NCBI GenBank assembly: GCA_904063045.1
Contig: CAJFCJ010000009.1
Location: forward strand, 1,158,942-1,222,941
DNA: 64,000 nt
Reading direction: 5' to 3'
Source: Dimorphilus gyrociliatus
Lineage: Eukaryota > Annelida > Polychaeta > Dinophilidae
Under the pieces are notes generated by a model, which searched no databases, had not been told where the DNA came from, and was given only the letters and a program-made list of their open reading frames with translations. Positions 11,556 to 23,141 of this stretch are shown here, piece after piece (position 1 is the stretch's first letter; each line of letters starts with the position of its first letter). Both the position numbers and the translations under genes were made by a program.

Positions 11556-14407
11556 TTATAATGTTTCATCTATAGTCTGTTGAAATAGGACAACTGGTTC
11601 ATCACCATCTCTTTCAATTGATTCAAATTTTATGCAGTTAGAATGCTGGAGGAGCATTCTTTTCAAGGAAGCATTCTCTTTTTCTAGTTGACAAATTTTT
11701 TTCTAAAAGTAAATAAGAATTAATAACATCATTCATTTTGAAATTAGAGGGCTTTACTTGATATTGTTGAAGTGAACGCTTGGCTTCGTCGTATTTTCTT
11801 TCTAAATCACCCATTATTTTCTTTTTTTTGGCTCTTGATCTGGCAGCGGCAGCTCTATTCCTCTCTAAATATTGTTTCTTTTTGTCTTCAACATCCTCAG
11901 AACCACTAAATTGTTCGCCAAAACCTCGAGAACTCTCAGTTGGAGTTGAAGTATCGGCAGCACTTTTAACTGGTTTATTCGAAAATCCAAAACTAATTGG
12001 CCTCCTTTCCGAAACTATAATAAACAAACAATTACAAATATTTTTGCAATGAGACAATTGTTTTGAAGAAAATACCAAAAGAAGTGCAAAGCCGGACATC
12101 CTCAGTTGGTGTAGTAGCAGCACTATTACCACTCCTTATGGCTTCTTTCAATTTTTGTTTTGCAAACGAGGACTTTGAGGATTCGCTTCCTGACGATATA
12201 GGACTACCAGCAGAAAAAGGAGTAGTACAAGACCCTGAAACTTGCACCGGTTGACCAATTTGCGCCGGTATACTTATTGGAATAACGCCACCATTAGCCA
12301 ACGGAAGCATCAACTGTACTGATAATGGCTGCAATTGATGTTGGACGGTAGTTGGTATGGCTGTCGTTGGTTTAATTCTAAATTCGAAATAGATATATAA
12401 AGATAGAGAAGAGAGTCAAGAAATCAGTGTGTTATAAAATTTACTCTTCATTTTTGGCGGCAATCACACTAGCACCATCAGTAGCCGATTGTATATTGAC
12501 AATATCCTTTTCGATATTTGTTATAGGAGTATTTCCATGGGAAATGTGATTCTTAAAAAAAAATTCTACTTTTAATGTTTATCTCATAATAAAACAAACG
12601 ATAATTTAAAAAGAAAGAGCAATGAGCTCTCTTTTTTTGTTTTCTAGATGTATAAATGTACATATTTACCATCTGTATATAATTAGGACTGACATCCACT
12701 CCTGTAACTTCGGAAGAATCCAACGGTAGAACAACATTCGAATCATCAACAACATCGTGAAACTGCATAAAAATCAAAGAATCAGATTGCATAACCTGGT
12801 TTAATATTATCGAAAAAAAAGTATTAAACAGCTTAGACCTATATATTGACTGCTTCAGATAAACAAGACAAAAATATATATATAAAAGTAAATAAAATCT
12901 ATATTGTCATTCTTGTCATTGACAAAAAAATGGATGCTATTTATTTTTTTTGTAAGTTGTAAGCAACTTTATCGATTATCGAATATAAAGAAGATCTAAT
13001 ACATTTATTATCGTAGGATAAAAAAACAATAGAAAAATATTTTCCTCTATTTCACCTACTCTAATACAAATACTGTAAATCTATATTTATACATCTACAC
13101 GAATATGTATATTTCTATAGTAATAATACTATACTGTTTATTCAATTACATACATAACATAGAAGATATTGATATAAAATTATTTATTATTGATAAATAA
13201 AGTATCCTAATGATGATGATACTATTACTAACATGAAGGCCGGAGATAGTTGCACCTTAAGGTAAACTCTTTAAATAGTAATACAATATTCTATTGAATT
13301 GCCGAGAAATAAGCAGAATTTATTGCTTAGAAGAGCATTTCTTTGAACAGCATATATTTGACATGTCAGCAGATTGTGTTCACTCCTTATAGGGGCTATA
13401 ACTCTATCTTTCATAAACAATCTCTTTATGTAATTAATCGAAAACTGATATTATTGTATAAAATAGACCTATATTTTGATAAAAATGAATAATACAATTT
13501 AAAAATTTATTAAAAGCTTATTACGTGGCTTATATTACACCTTTTGAATAAACAATCAATTGGTATAGGCATATAGAAAGTATAAGGAGATTTTGAATTG
13601 TATACAAAAAAGACTCCAGTAAAATACTGTGCTAATGCTAAGGAAATATTTAATTCTACATAGGTGGCTATGTATATAGACATTACATTCGAAAATTTAC
13701 GTCACGTATGCTGGAATGAGCCTTATCAGTAAAAACTGTACTTTCTGATTGTAGAAAGTCAATACGTAAATGTCAAATTTCAAACTCTAGAATATAATGG
13801 GACACTTAAAACGTTTTTCGAAATGTGACGAATCTTTATTCTAATCGGAAATATATAAAATCTTACCTTCCGTTTTTTTCCCGTTGAAACCAAACTGGGT
13901 TGGGGGGTTTCCAAAACAGTAACCACATCATTAACGTCTAAAGAATGTTGACTATCATCTACTTCTAATTGTGATGAAATTTCTTTTCTAAAGGCTATGT
14001 CGAATGGATTTGTTTCTGTTTGTCCTACAGATTTTAAATCGTTAAACAGTCCTACTTCATCACCATGTCTGATAATAGAAGTTGGTGTCGGTGTTTGATC
14101 TTTTTTAAAAAGGAACAGAGACGAAATATATTATTATACATTTTTATCTTTATATAAGAAAATTAGTTTTAAGTTTTAGTTTATTTAAATTCTTACCTGT
14201 AAATTGCAAGTTTGGCTGTTTGCCAGCCCTTGATAGGTCTAAATCTAAGTTATGTTTTAGATTATGAGCTATCATCGTATCATGTTTCGAGAATTTCTGA
14301 TTAAAAATTAAAATCACTTAATAAAATATAGATGAAGGTAAAATCAATCAAACCTTCTTGCAATAATTGCATTCGAAAGGTTTATCATCGTTATCCTCGC
14401 TCGCCAT
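11556..14407 (-). CDS. ATF2: ATF2/ATF7/CREB5-type bZIP transcription factor
   Basis: This is a CRE-binding, stress-kinase-responsive factor. The start MASEDNDDKPFECNYCKK lies at 14407. Its C2H2 finger (C-x2-C-x12-H-x4-H) spans the first intron, and the next exon reads SKHDTMIAHNLKHNL. The following exon (about 14100-13867) contains DQTPTPT, the two-threonine JNK/p38 phosphorylation site of ATF2, followed by EVGLFNDL, also a family landmark. A 1.1-kb intron (13866-12763) follows. Exons at 12762-12672, about 12550-12450 and 12375-12065 are Ser/Thr/Gln-rich. The bZIP exon (about 12015-11760) reads YLERNRAAAARSRAKKKK with the start of the zipper, and the last exon (about 11703-11556) completes it and ends QQTIDETL. 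The basic region has Ala and Ser where ATF2 has Ser and Cys (RAAASRCR). Combining finger, TPTP site and bZIP makes the family firm; which vertebrate paralogue cannot be told. Confidence 0.9.
12763..13866 (-). other. 1.1-kb intron of the ATF2-like gene
   Basis: The longest intron of this gene; AT-rich with no supported exon. It contains TGACGTAA on the minus strand (13704-13697), a CRE/ATF-type element. Confidence 0.6.
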
Positions 14408-14952
14408 AGAGTAATACAGTGTCGACTGATTCGTTTTCAGACTAACCGAATGATCATGACACGTCTTTTGAAAACGGTCAAATCTTTCGATTCGACGTTA
14501 ATCACCGTAAATTATGAGATAAAAATACTCTGAAGGCAGTAAATACAAGTTGAATAAATAAAGTTAAAACGTAAAATCCTTAACAGGAAGTTCAAGAACG
14601 GAAGTCAATTTATGTAGTTTTGTAAGTTCGTTTTCCGAACGCGCGAAAATTTTTAAAAAGAATACGAAGAAAAATACTATGTCAATCATTCCACACACTA
14701 ACAACCATAAAAACATTTTTATTTCAAACATTTTTTAATATATACATGTTATCCCTTGTTCTGATATTTTAAAATTCAAATAGAATTGACACTATAATAC
14801 TAAATTTTCTTAAATAAAAAAGATATAAGAATAATTTGTGCCTATTTCAAATTAATTAATGAAGGTTTAACCAATGACAGAACATTACTGTAAATAACAA
14901 CGATAAGTTCAAAATTAAACTCTTCAAACATAACAAGCATATAATAAATTCT
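14408..14952. other. Intergenic: ATF2 promoter and FAIM 3' flank
   Basis: AT-rich spacer of 545 bases. It should contain the ATF2-like promoter near 14410-14660, where a slightly GC-richer stretch with GCGCG occurs (14641-14645). I see no gene. Confidence 0.5.
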
Positions 14953-15510
14953 TTATCTATAATCTGCCCAAGGATCAGGTTCGGGTTCTATGCGAATATC
15001 ATCAACATATAAATCATGAACGATTCCGTCTCTTTTCTTGCCAGTAGTTGTCGCTTTAATAAATGCTGAATGACCATGAGCAATAGCAAAACTAGTTTCA
15101 GTCCCATCGTCTACAAATTCCCCAGTTGTTTCCATTCTTTTGCCATTGACGTAAACGTCCATTGTGTCTTTTTCAAGGGCGACTCTTATTGGTTGTCCAT
15201 CAAGATCGGCAATAACCCATGATTTGCTGATTTTTCGTTGATTCTCTGCAAACTTTTTTAGTGTCTTTCCATTTATAGTCAGGAGATACTCATAGGCAAA
15301 GCCTGACATTGCCTCTATACTAATTGTACATTTTACTTTTCCAATATTAAAGGTTTCCGAACCGACTAATTTAAACATCCAATCTTTCCTCATAATCTCC
15401 TTTCCGTCCACAATAACCACTCTCTTACCAGTTGTGGTGCCATGCTCAAATTCCAAAATATGACGTCCATCTGCCAAAGCAATCTCCCAAACTGCTACCC
15501 GATCACTCAT
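14953..15510 (-). CDS. FAIM: Fas apoptotic inhibitory molecule 1
   Basis: FAIM is a small cytosolic beta-sandwich protein; in vertebrates it protects against Fas-induced death and protein-aggregation stress. The gene is a single exon of 185 residues. I start at ATG 15510 (MSDRVAVWEIALADG); the frame stays open four codons upstream but without an ATG. Landmarks across the whole length are FEHGTTTGKRVVIVDGKE, MRKDWMFKLVGSETF, SGFAYEYLLTINGK, ALEKDTMDVYVNGK and GEFVDDGTETSF. Length is close to human FAIM. It is divergent from CEP70, with 326 bases between the start codons, so the two probably share a promoter region. The tail EPDPWADYR has no counterpart I recall. The short-isoform identity is secure. 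Confidence 0.95.
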   Translation of the reverse strand: MSDRVAVWEIALADGRHILEFEHGTTTGKRVVIVDGKEIMRKDWMFKLVGSETFNIGKVKCTISIEAMSGFAYEYLLTINGKTLKKFAENQRKISKSWVIADLDGQPIRVALEKDTMDVYVNGKRMETTGEFVDDGTETSFAIAHGHSAFIKATTTGKKRDGIVHDLYVDDIRIEPEPDPWADYR

Positions 15511-15836
15511 AGCAACGATCAAATAAGAAAAAAATATTACTGTATTCGCTCTAAAAGTTAGATTGAGTTTGATGATTTGTAATTTCTAAATTATTAATTG
15601 TTAGATGTAATATAAAATCAATTTTTTGTCCGAACAAGTCTCGTAGTTAATATAAACAGCAAAAATGTGATGATAGCGACATCTATCGTTAATATCCTCA
15701 GTTACAGGTAGGCATGCAGTATTTATTTTATTACCTTGGATTTTGTTTATTAACGGTAGTCTTGGAAAAAGATTCGGCCATTTTTAAAACCCAGTCTAGT
15801 TATTAATCTCATTTTACAGTCGGTAATTTTTTAGTA

Positions 15837-17407
15837 ATGGCTGGTTTTGCGCCAGAAATTGTAAGTTTATTCCTTTAAAGTTAAAACTATTTAATTATAT
15901 ATTAATTTTAATATTTTTTGATAAGTTTAATAACTTATTATCTATATTAATACATCCTTCAATATCAAACAAAACGTTGATCGTTTATTTAAAATATTCG
16001 AAATTTATTAACGTGTAACAGCAAGTTCTTAGTATACAAAAAGGATTAAGAATTTTTAAAGGAGTTTTATTAATGTAAACAGCTTGTGGAACAAGACGAA
16101 TGGCACCGCTTAAACGATGATTTAAAACACCACGGCCTTCTCCCATTGGATATTCGTCTTTCAGATTCTGGTGAAATTTTCCTGGGATCAAGAGAATCAA
16201 GTCGATTACGTCATATACTAATTACTCTTCTATCAGACACCGACAGAAGGCAAAAATTAGTTCATGAATTACTTGTAACAAATCAACAATTAAGAACTGA
16301 TATACCGGAACGAGATAACGTACTTGTTGCATATAAGAGGAAAATTGAACAATTAGAAGAACAGTTGGACAATCATGAAGGCTTAAGGAAGGACACCGTT
16401 AAACTCAAAACTCTTGAAGACGCAATTGAAACTGCTGAAAGAAGAGTTAAACGAGCAAGGGGTAAAGCAAACGAACTTCAACAGGGTCATTAGAACGAAA
16501 GCTAGTCATTACTAAATCAAAAAAATGTTAATAAACAAATATTTAAAAGTTAAGTTCATAAAGTAAATATTTAACTTACGTTCTATTGACCTAAAATAGA
16601 ATTAAATGATATATATTCAAAATTGGATGTTAATACATCGGATGAGGCTAACTGCGCTTTGGACGCTCTCCTAAAACTCGCTACAGAAATACGGTCGGAA
16701 TTTGATGATGAACCGAGGAAAAAACATACAGTTTGGTGCAATAAAACAGTTCACAGATTAACTTCCAGAATAAGTCAGATGCAAGCTGACTATCAACTGC
16801 ATAAATCGGCTCTTGATTCAGTATGCTGTAGGTACTTGCCAAAAATCAAACCGGATTCATCGAAACAGGCATTACACGTCATCAAATTAATTGAAGAAGA
16901 GGGTCGGAAACATAAAAGATCTTTGAACGATATACCTGAAAATGTTACTCGACAAGTAATTCTTCATTTCATGGAGGTTTTCAATATTCGTGACTTTGGT
17001 GGAATTTACACAGCTATCAATAGTTTGTATACAAAGACTTCCGAATATACAAATGTATTGAATGCTCTAGCAAGAACATTAGGTCTGGATGAAGATATTT
17101 CCCCATTCCAGGTTGGTTTTCGACTTTAAAAGGAAAATTAGCATTATTTATAATATTCTTTTCTATTCTAAAGATAGTAGATTCTGTTGCTGATTTGGTT
17201 GATATAGCAAATGATGCTGCTGCCAAGCGTGTATGCGATGCGCTTGGTGTCACAGATATTGAAGATGCAACAGCGAAGATACGAGAACAACAAGCGTTTC
17301 TTCCAACTTTTAGGAATATCATTAAACAGCTCATTAGTATTTTAAGATTACAAACTATGGAGGAAATAGTACCAGCCGTTAGAGCCCTGAAACTCTTGGC
17401 TTCTTGA
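15837..17407 (+). CDS. CEP70: Centrosomal protein of 70 kDa, short form
   Basis: CEP70 is a coiled-coil centrosome protein that binds gamma-tubulin and helps spindle and cilium assembly. Four exons are in phase: 15837-15860 (MAGFAPEI), 16083-16485, 16600-17111 and 17174-17407, giving 390 residues. The N-terminal match to human CEP70 is EWHRLNDDLKHHGLLPLDI and LVHELLVTNQQLR. The C-terminal match is LHFMEVFNIRDFGGIY, and then FLPTFRNIIKQL and EEIVPAVRALKLL at the end. Human CEP70 is about 597 residues; the difference lies in the central coiled coils, which are much reduced here. The split between exons 2 and 3 uses a GTCATT donor, the weakest junction. It shares its upstream region with FAIM. 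Confidence 0.9.
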
Positions 17408-18495
17408 ACATCAAGTGACAAGAAACTCTTCACATATCAGGAAAAAACGAAAAATAGTTATAAAATACGGACAATATTATTTTTCACAAGGATTGTAGTT
17501 TAAATAGAGATTGTAATTTACTTTATATTTACAATGCAGTTGAATAAAACGAAAGATGATATATCAATGCAAACTCTCCAAAAGTTTTATAGTAAGGTAT
17601 AAATTAGTCAACAAATCGTGTTTCTAGCATGGTATGACATTTAGCTAAGCCTTTAATAGACACCTTCTATTATACTTTATTACATATCAGAACAAATTCA
17701 CTTGCTTTTCTGGGCCAATAACTATATATACTAATATATACATAAAGGTATTTTCGCTTTTCGTAGGCTTATATAAAAATATATCGTAGGCTTGATAAAT
17801 TGTAAATGGGATCGGTGCTCCGCTTTTTACGTGAAAAAAAATCCTTTTCAGGTGAACCACTCTAAACCGGTGATGCCCTCTTCACCGTCGCCATTTTGTC
17901 ACTGACCAGCGGTAAGCTGTAATTTTAATTTACTGAATTTTCTTATCGGGTTAACTTTTTTTGAGAAATAATGATTTTTCTATAAATCAATCACTTATAC
18001 TCGGTAACTTTTTTTCGTTTTTATCATGGGATATTGTCTAGTAATACCTTAAAGATCTATTAGTGATTCAGAAAGAATCTATTTTTAATCTAAAAAAGCA
18101 TTGTCTAAATATATAATGGAAAATGAAAGAATCGTTTAGGACATCGTGATCTTTATTTATCTTTCTAGGTTATTAGTGGAGAAAAGTCATTTTAATTTAT
18201 TACTTTACGCATGTAACAATTGAAAAACATTATTTTAAATAAGCATCATTTAAATGGAACTATAATGTTTTATAACCCGGGTTTTGAACAGCGAGATCCT
18301 ATATCAAAGGTCTCTTTAAATCCTATAAAATCTTTTTTTTTACTAAATACAATGCTAATTTAATGTTTTAGCTATCTATATAACCTGGTTATTTTAATTT
18401 GCAGTTATACGTTTACCTTTTTATTTTCGAAAAAATAAAAATATCTAATTTTTTATATATCATATTCATAGCTGGATCTCGGTGAAGAAAGAAAT
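17408..18495. other. Intergenic with a probable noncoding first exon
   Basis: Mostly AT-rich. Around 17850-17912 base composition rises and TCGCCATTTTG (YY1-like) precedes a clean GTAAGC donor at 17912. An acceptor at 18470-18471 leads into the 5' leader of the next gene. I infer a noncoding exon near 17860-17911 for the Myb/SANT-like gene. No other gene is visible. Confidence 0.4.
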
Positions 18496-19743
18496 ATGAA
18501 CGTTGAGATACAACAAGTCGATGAACAAGAATTGGAAATTGTTGGTTTGTATAATAATATTTTTATTAGCAACTGTAAGTTGTGAATCTTAATCTTGAGT
18601 AGATATTTCAGAACATAATCTTGATGAGAAGAGGCTAAGCGAAGATTCATCGGGAGTCAGTAAATCATGGCCTCATGCTGCTATTTTGTGTTTATTGGAA
18701 AATTATAAAAAATTTAAAAATGCCGTCTTTTCAACTGATGATGAATCAAAACCAGCTAGGTGAGCTGTTAATCTTCTTGAACTCTGAAAAAGATGAGACA
18801 AATTCACATCTTATCAATGTTTTATACAGGCAATTTAAGCGAAAAATTTGGGAGTTGGTCTCAAATGAATTACGTGTTAAAGGCTTTAGCATGAGTGCTG
18901 AGGAATCGAATCAAAAATTTAGAAACCTAAAGAGAACTTTCCGAACACTAGAAGATGGTAAAAAGGGTAGAGATTCCATTGTTAGATGGAAATATTACGA
19001 TCTAATGGAGGATATTTTGAGAGACGACGAGAATACTGATGAATCATTAATTATTGTAACAAAAGAAGATCATCCACCTTCTTATAGTAAGATCTATTAT
19101 TTTATTAATACATTCAGATCTTTACTTTATTTTCATAGAATGGACAGATGATTCTATTCACACACTCATGAAATTATATAAAGAACTTCGAGATGAGTTC
19201 TTATCTACAAACACTAAAAGAAGGGTCTGGGAAAAATTAGCCAGAAGCATGCAAGAATCCGGATTTATAGTTGGCGCTGATGAATGTGATCAGAAGTTCA
19301 GAAACTTAAAGAGAACATTTCGGGTTTGCCTCTATAATAAATTGGGAAAAGAATCGATTACTTGGCCATTCTTTAATATGTTTTGGGAATTATTTAATCA
19401 CGAATATAGCGTCATAACAGTAGACGAACAGGGTAGAACAATATCAACTGACAACAAAATAGAGATTACAAATATGGTAAAAGTGAAGGATGAAGTGAGA
19501 AAGAGACCTGTACCAACAGAAACAGGAGCCAGCTCTAAAAAAGTAAGAGTTGAAGAATTACCCGTTGAGACAGCACCTTCTGAAACATTAGAGTGGGAAG
19601 AATTCGTAAAAAAAGATATCGAATTCAAGAAATCAGTCAAATATTCTCTCGAATTATTACATGAATTAATGAAAGAGCAACATTTAGAACAAAAAAAGTG
19701 TTCAGAACTATTGGCCAAATTGTGTCAAAAATTTGGCGATTGA
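18496..19743 (+). CDS. Protein with two tandem Myb/SANT-like DNA-binding domains
   Basis: Four exons in phase: 18496-18544, 18612-18759, 18830-19086 and 19139-19743, giving 352 residues. Domain 1 (about residues 33-120) starts SWPHAAILCLLENYKKF and contains IWELVSNEL and NQKFRNLKRTFR. Domain 2 (about 155-235) repeats the plan: KWTDDSIHTLMKLYKEL, RVWEKLARSM and DQKFRNLKRTFR. The shared QKFRNLKRTFR and the spacing of tryptophans fit the Myb/SANT-like (trihelix, Myb_DNA-bind_4) type. A basic patch (RKRP..SSKKVRV) could be a nuclear signal, and the C-terminus is a helical, Leu/Glu-rich segment typical of MSANTD-like proteins. Such domains also occur in Harbinger transposon-derived proteins, but no transposase part or terminal repeats are visible. 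No target is known. Confidence 0.7.
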
Positions 19744-19960
19744 CAAACTTGTTTAAGATATTCAGAAGTTCAATTCTGTTTATTTTCTCTTGTAATTAAG
19801 TTAACGAATATTTAAATAGTTTCCTTTGTAGAGTGATTGTAAATATATGAATTATTCAAGTATTAATAAATTCGAATAGTATGTTGGAACTAAATACCAT
19901 AATTAGAAATTATTTTAAATTTATTGTTATAACTTATGTAACAAAACAATGGTTGAAGCT

Positions 19961-22415
19961 TTAGCCCAATTTCAAAGCAGCAATATCTCTAGCTTTAACA
20001 TCCTTTCTTAACCTTAATATCCTTCTGACGTCATTTGGCGATAATCGCCAAGTAAATGAAGATGATGCGCCACAATAATCCTTCAGTTCATCAACATTTT
20101 CAACGCTTAATACGAGAGCCATTTGTTGAATCCTGGCAAACTTATCTCTCACCGTCCAAGAAGTTAAAGATGTTATATAAGTGAGAAGAGTTCGTAAATC
20201 ACGTTCTAGTTGCATACCTCCGAGTCTGTTGTAAAAAAGAAAAAGTAGACAAATTAAATATTTATAGAAATATTCTCACATACTGTATAATAAAAAGGTA
20301 GTAATTCTTAAATAGATAATTAGATATTTTACAACGAAAGTTTTCACTCTTAATTACACAAGATTGAAGTTTTTTCATTCTACAAACCTGTTGAATGTTC
20401 TACTTAATATGGCTTTCTCTAGTCTGATACTAAACTCATGTGCTGATTGATTAATTAGAGTATCAAAATTCTCGGTAGAGAGATCCTCCTGCAAAGATTT
20501 AAAAGCCATATCCATTGTAGCTATAGCTTGAAACGTCCAAGGATCGTCCACTTCGTAGCAATCCAAATCTTGTTCATTTAAAACATGACTGACATTTGAA
20601 AAAAAGTCAATTGCCGCGACTATTTTTGCCTTTACAACATTCAAGTGCAGCTTGGCACAAAATTCATTTTGTAAAGAGGTAAAGTTTGACATAGAACTAT
20701 TTAATTCACAAACAACAGCTGTCAATTTTGCAGATTCCTTAACCGTTCTATCATCTTCGAACTTCGATTTTAACTTTTTAACATTTTCTATTGCCCTTTG
20801 GGTATTATTTGCGTATAAAGCTAAAACTTGTTTATCCACCGAAGACAATTTAATCTGAGCAAAAAGAAAAGGTTAAATTATATATATTTGTTTACAAGAT
20901 AAGATGACGAGAAAAAGTTATTATTACCTTTAAATTTTCTAATAAATTACTTTCCAGTAAAGTTACGGCATTGTTAATAACTGCACAGGCAGCTTGAACA
21001 CTTGCTGTACTTAAAGACCTAGTGATACACTTTTCCAGTACATAGAATATATCATCTACAAATGAAGAAACTGTTGCTGTATTTAAAGAAAATGTACCAT
21101 CCATTTGTTTAGCCTTAAAAACGCTTTCTGTCATCCATCTCTCTTCCAAAGCAACGTATGACGATATCAAATCATGTATTCTCCTCGATAATTTGCTTTC
21201 GGGCATATCGGGAGCTCTTCTTTGTATGAATCTTGCGTATAAATGGGCTCTATATGATAACGATGATATTTCTGCCAAAACAGGATCAATTTGTCTGGCA
21301 TCGTCTAAATCGTTTAACTTCCGTTCATTTTCAAATGAGGTTAAAAGTGTCAAAGCGTGTTTATCGCATTCAGCTTGGACATGTAATAGAGCATCCTTTA
21401 AACGGTCAGAACCATAATATGCATTGACTAATGGTTCTAGAGTATTCACTAACCCTGCAGCTTCTTCTAGTAGTATATTAATAGAATCAGCAAATTTAAC
21501 ATGATATCTAACGTTATTGTCCAAAGCAGCTTTAACGTCTGCATCCATAATCTTCGATAAACGATTACTAAGGTTGAATTTCACATTTTTGAAATAAAAA
21601 TTTTTATATAAACTTAAAAGGAAAACGCTGAGTTTAAAAGATCAAACTTTGAATCTATAGCTATATAAAGAAAAATTGTGATATTCAACCTTATATGAGT
21701 GCAGTATGTAGCTAAACCAGTGTCGTGTTCGCCTAATTGTGGGAAAAGTTTGAAAAACCTTTCAACTGTTGCTGTGTCTTCATTTCTTGCAGCTGAGTTC
21801 AATCGATCTTTAACAACACTCTTAAGTTTTTCATGAGCTTCGTGTAAAACTTTTAGAGAAGCTTCTAAAGCACTACTAGTATCCATTTTTCTCAAAACCG
21901 CTTCATCTAGAGCTAAGAATCTTTTTATATGTGAGGCTGCGAGCTCGTAGTCTTCTTCATTGAGAGCATCCTTTACCCCATCCGCACACAATTTTAAGTC
22001 GAGAATATCGTCTACTCTACGAAGACAGGCGCTTATTCTGCTTCCCGCCTCATCAATTTTTCTTACTTTGCAACTAACTCCGTCTGCCAGAGTTGCTGTA
22101 GAACGAAGCTCCTTAGCCAAGTAATAGGCGTCTGACTTGACAGTATTAAGAGAACTAGTATCAAATTCTGGTATTCTTTGTTTACATAGCTCATTGATCG
22201 AATTCTGAATTTTAGTCTGAAATAAAAAAACCGGTGAGATGTTCAGTTTAAAAGTAAACGATAAATATTGTTTGATATTGTAATAGCTGTTAAAAATTGA
22301 ATATGGAATTTTATCATACTTCTTCTACACATAGTTTGTCATAAGCTTCTTGTAACTGCTCTAATGTTTGTAAACTGTCGATGTTTAAAACATTTGTCGA
22401 GCTGGCATCCGCCAT
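19961..22415 (-). CDS. COG4: Conserved oligomeric Golgi complex subunit 4
   Basis: COG4 belongs to lobe A of the COG tether that guides retrograde vesicles to the Golgi. Five exons are all in phase: 22415-22320, 22216-21690, 21567-20928, 20854-20388 and 20225-19961, giving 664 residues against about 785 in human. The start MADASSTNVLNIDSLQTLEQL resembles vertebrate COG4. The strongest match is the last exon: GGMQLERDLRTLLTYITSL, SWTVRDKFARIQQMALVL and FTWRLSPNDVRRILRLR, the conserved C-terminal domain that binds Golgi partners. The 120-residue shortfall is spread through the middle, so a small exon may have been missed. The start codon lies in a YY1-like context (AAACATGGCGG). It is head to head with the H3-fold gene, 111 bases away. 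Confidence 0.92.
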
Positions 22416-22525
22416 GTTTGTTTACAACAGCTTTTCCGGTCAGGTTCGTGATCCTTAAAAGACATTTGATTCTGAAAAACGCTTCCGAGCACTATCCCTA
22501 CTTTTTAGAATTAAATCGCCAGTTT

Positions 22526-23141
22526 ATGAAAAGAACAAGAATGCCTAAAATTAAATTAGTGGCACATAGACGTTTTATGCAATATTCAAAGTTATCCGTT
22601 ACAGAAAAGATAAAGAGAAGAATGGAAATCGAAAGACTTTTTTCAGATTGGAAAAAGGCTAAAAATGAAAAAGGATGGCCGAAATGTTCGAAAAAGAAGG
22701 ATACTTTTGAAACTAATGAAACTTATGTTGAACATGAAAAAAGTTACGATATATTTGAGAGTGATACTTCTACCACAAAATCTGTCTTATTCAAAACTAA
22801 TGATGAAAATGAATGCTCAACTGACAATGACGGAATGATTTTCGATAAAAATACGTTTCAAACTTTGGTAAAAGATGTTGCCTTAGAAAACCGGAGAGGT
22901 TTAAAAATTACAAAGGTTGCATTATCTCTAATTCAGGTATAATGTTATATAATCTGCTTAGATTCATTGATATTTATAAAAAAAATTAAATTAATTCCAG
23001 CAAAGCTGCGAAGATTACCTTGTTGATATATTTAGGGATTGCGGTAATTCTTCACTAATGAGAAATAATCAAGCTATAGACCTTAAGGATTTTTACATGG
23101 CATTAAAGATGAGATTTAGTTTTTCAAAAAATTTCCAATAG
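22526..23141 (+). CDS. Divergent histone-H3-fold protein, CenH3 candidate
   Basis: Two exons, 22526-22936 and 23001-23141, joined in phase 0, give 183 residues. The last about 70 residues fit the histone H3 fold without a gap: TFQTLVKDVALENRRGLKI aligns with the alpha-1 helix and loop, ALSLIQQSCEDYLVDIFRD with the long alpha-2, and AIDLKDFYMALKMRF with loop 2 and alpha-3. By hand I count about 19 identities over 65 positions with canonical H3. The first 110 residues are unlike an H3 tail: basic at first (MKRTRMPKIKLVAHRRFMQY), then acidic and Ser/Thr-rich. This is typical of centromeric H3, whose tails evolve fast. Loop 1 lacks the usual CENP-A insertion, so CenH3 identity is only a candidate; another histone-fold kinetochore or transcription factor is possible. 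The frame is open upstream to 22364, overlapping the COG4 first exon, so I prefer the ATG at 22526 (or 22541). Confidence 0.65.

Noticed and set aside
18496-19743. Transposon-derived (Harbinger-type) gene
   Set aside because: The Myb/SANT-like domain occurs in such elements, but there is no DDE nuclease, no inverted terminal repeats and no target duplication visible.
22364-22525. N-terminal extension of the H3-fold frame
   Set aside because: The first ATG at 22364 lies within the COG4 first coding exon on the other strand and the extra 54 residues have no motif; the ATG at 22526 is preferred.
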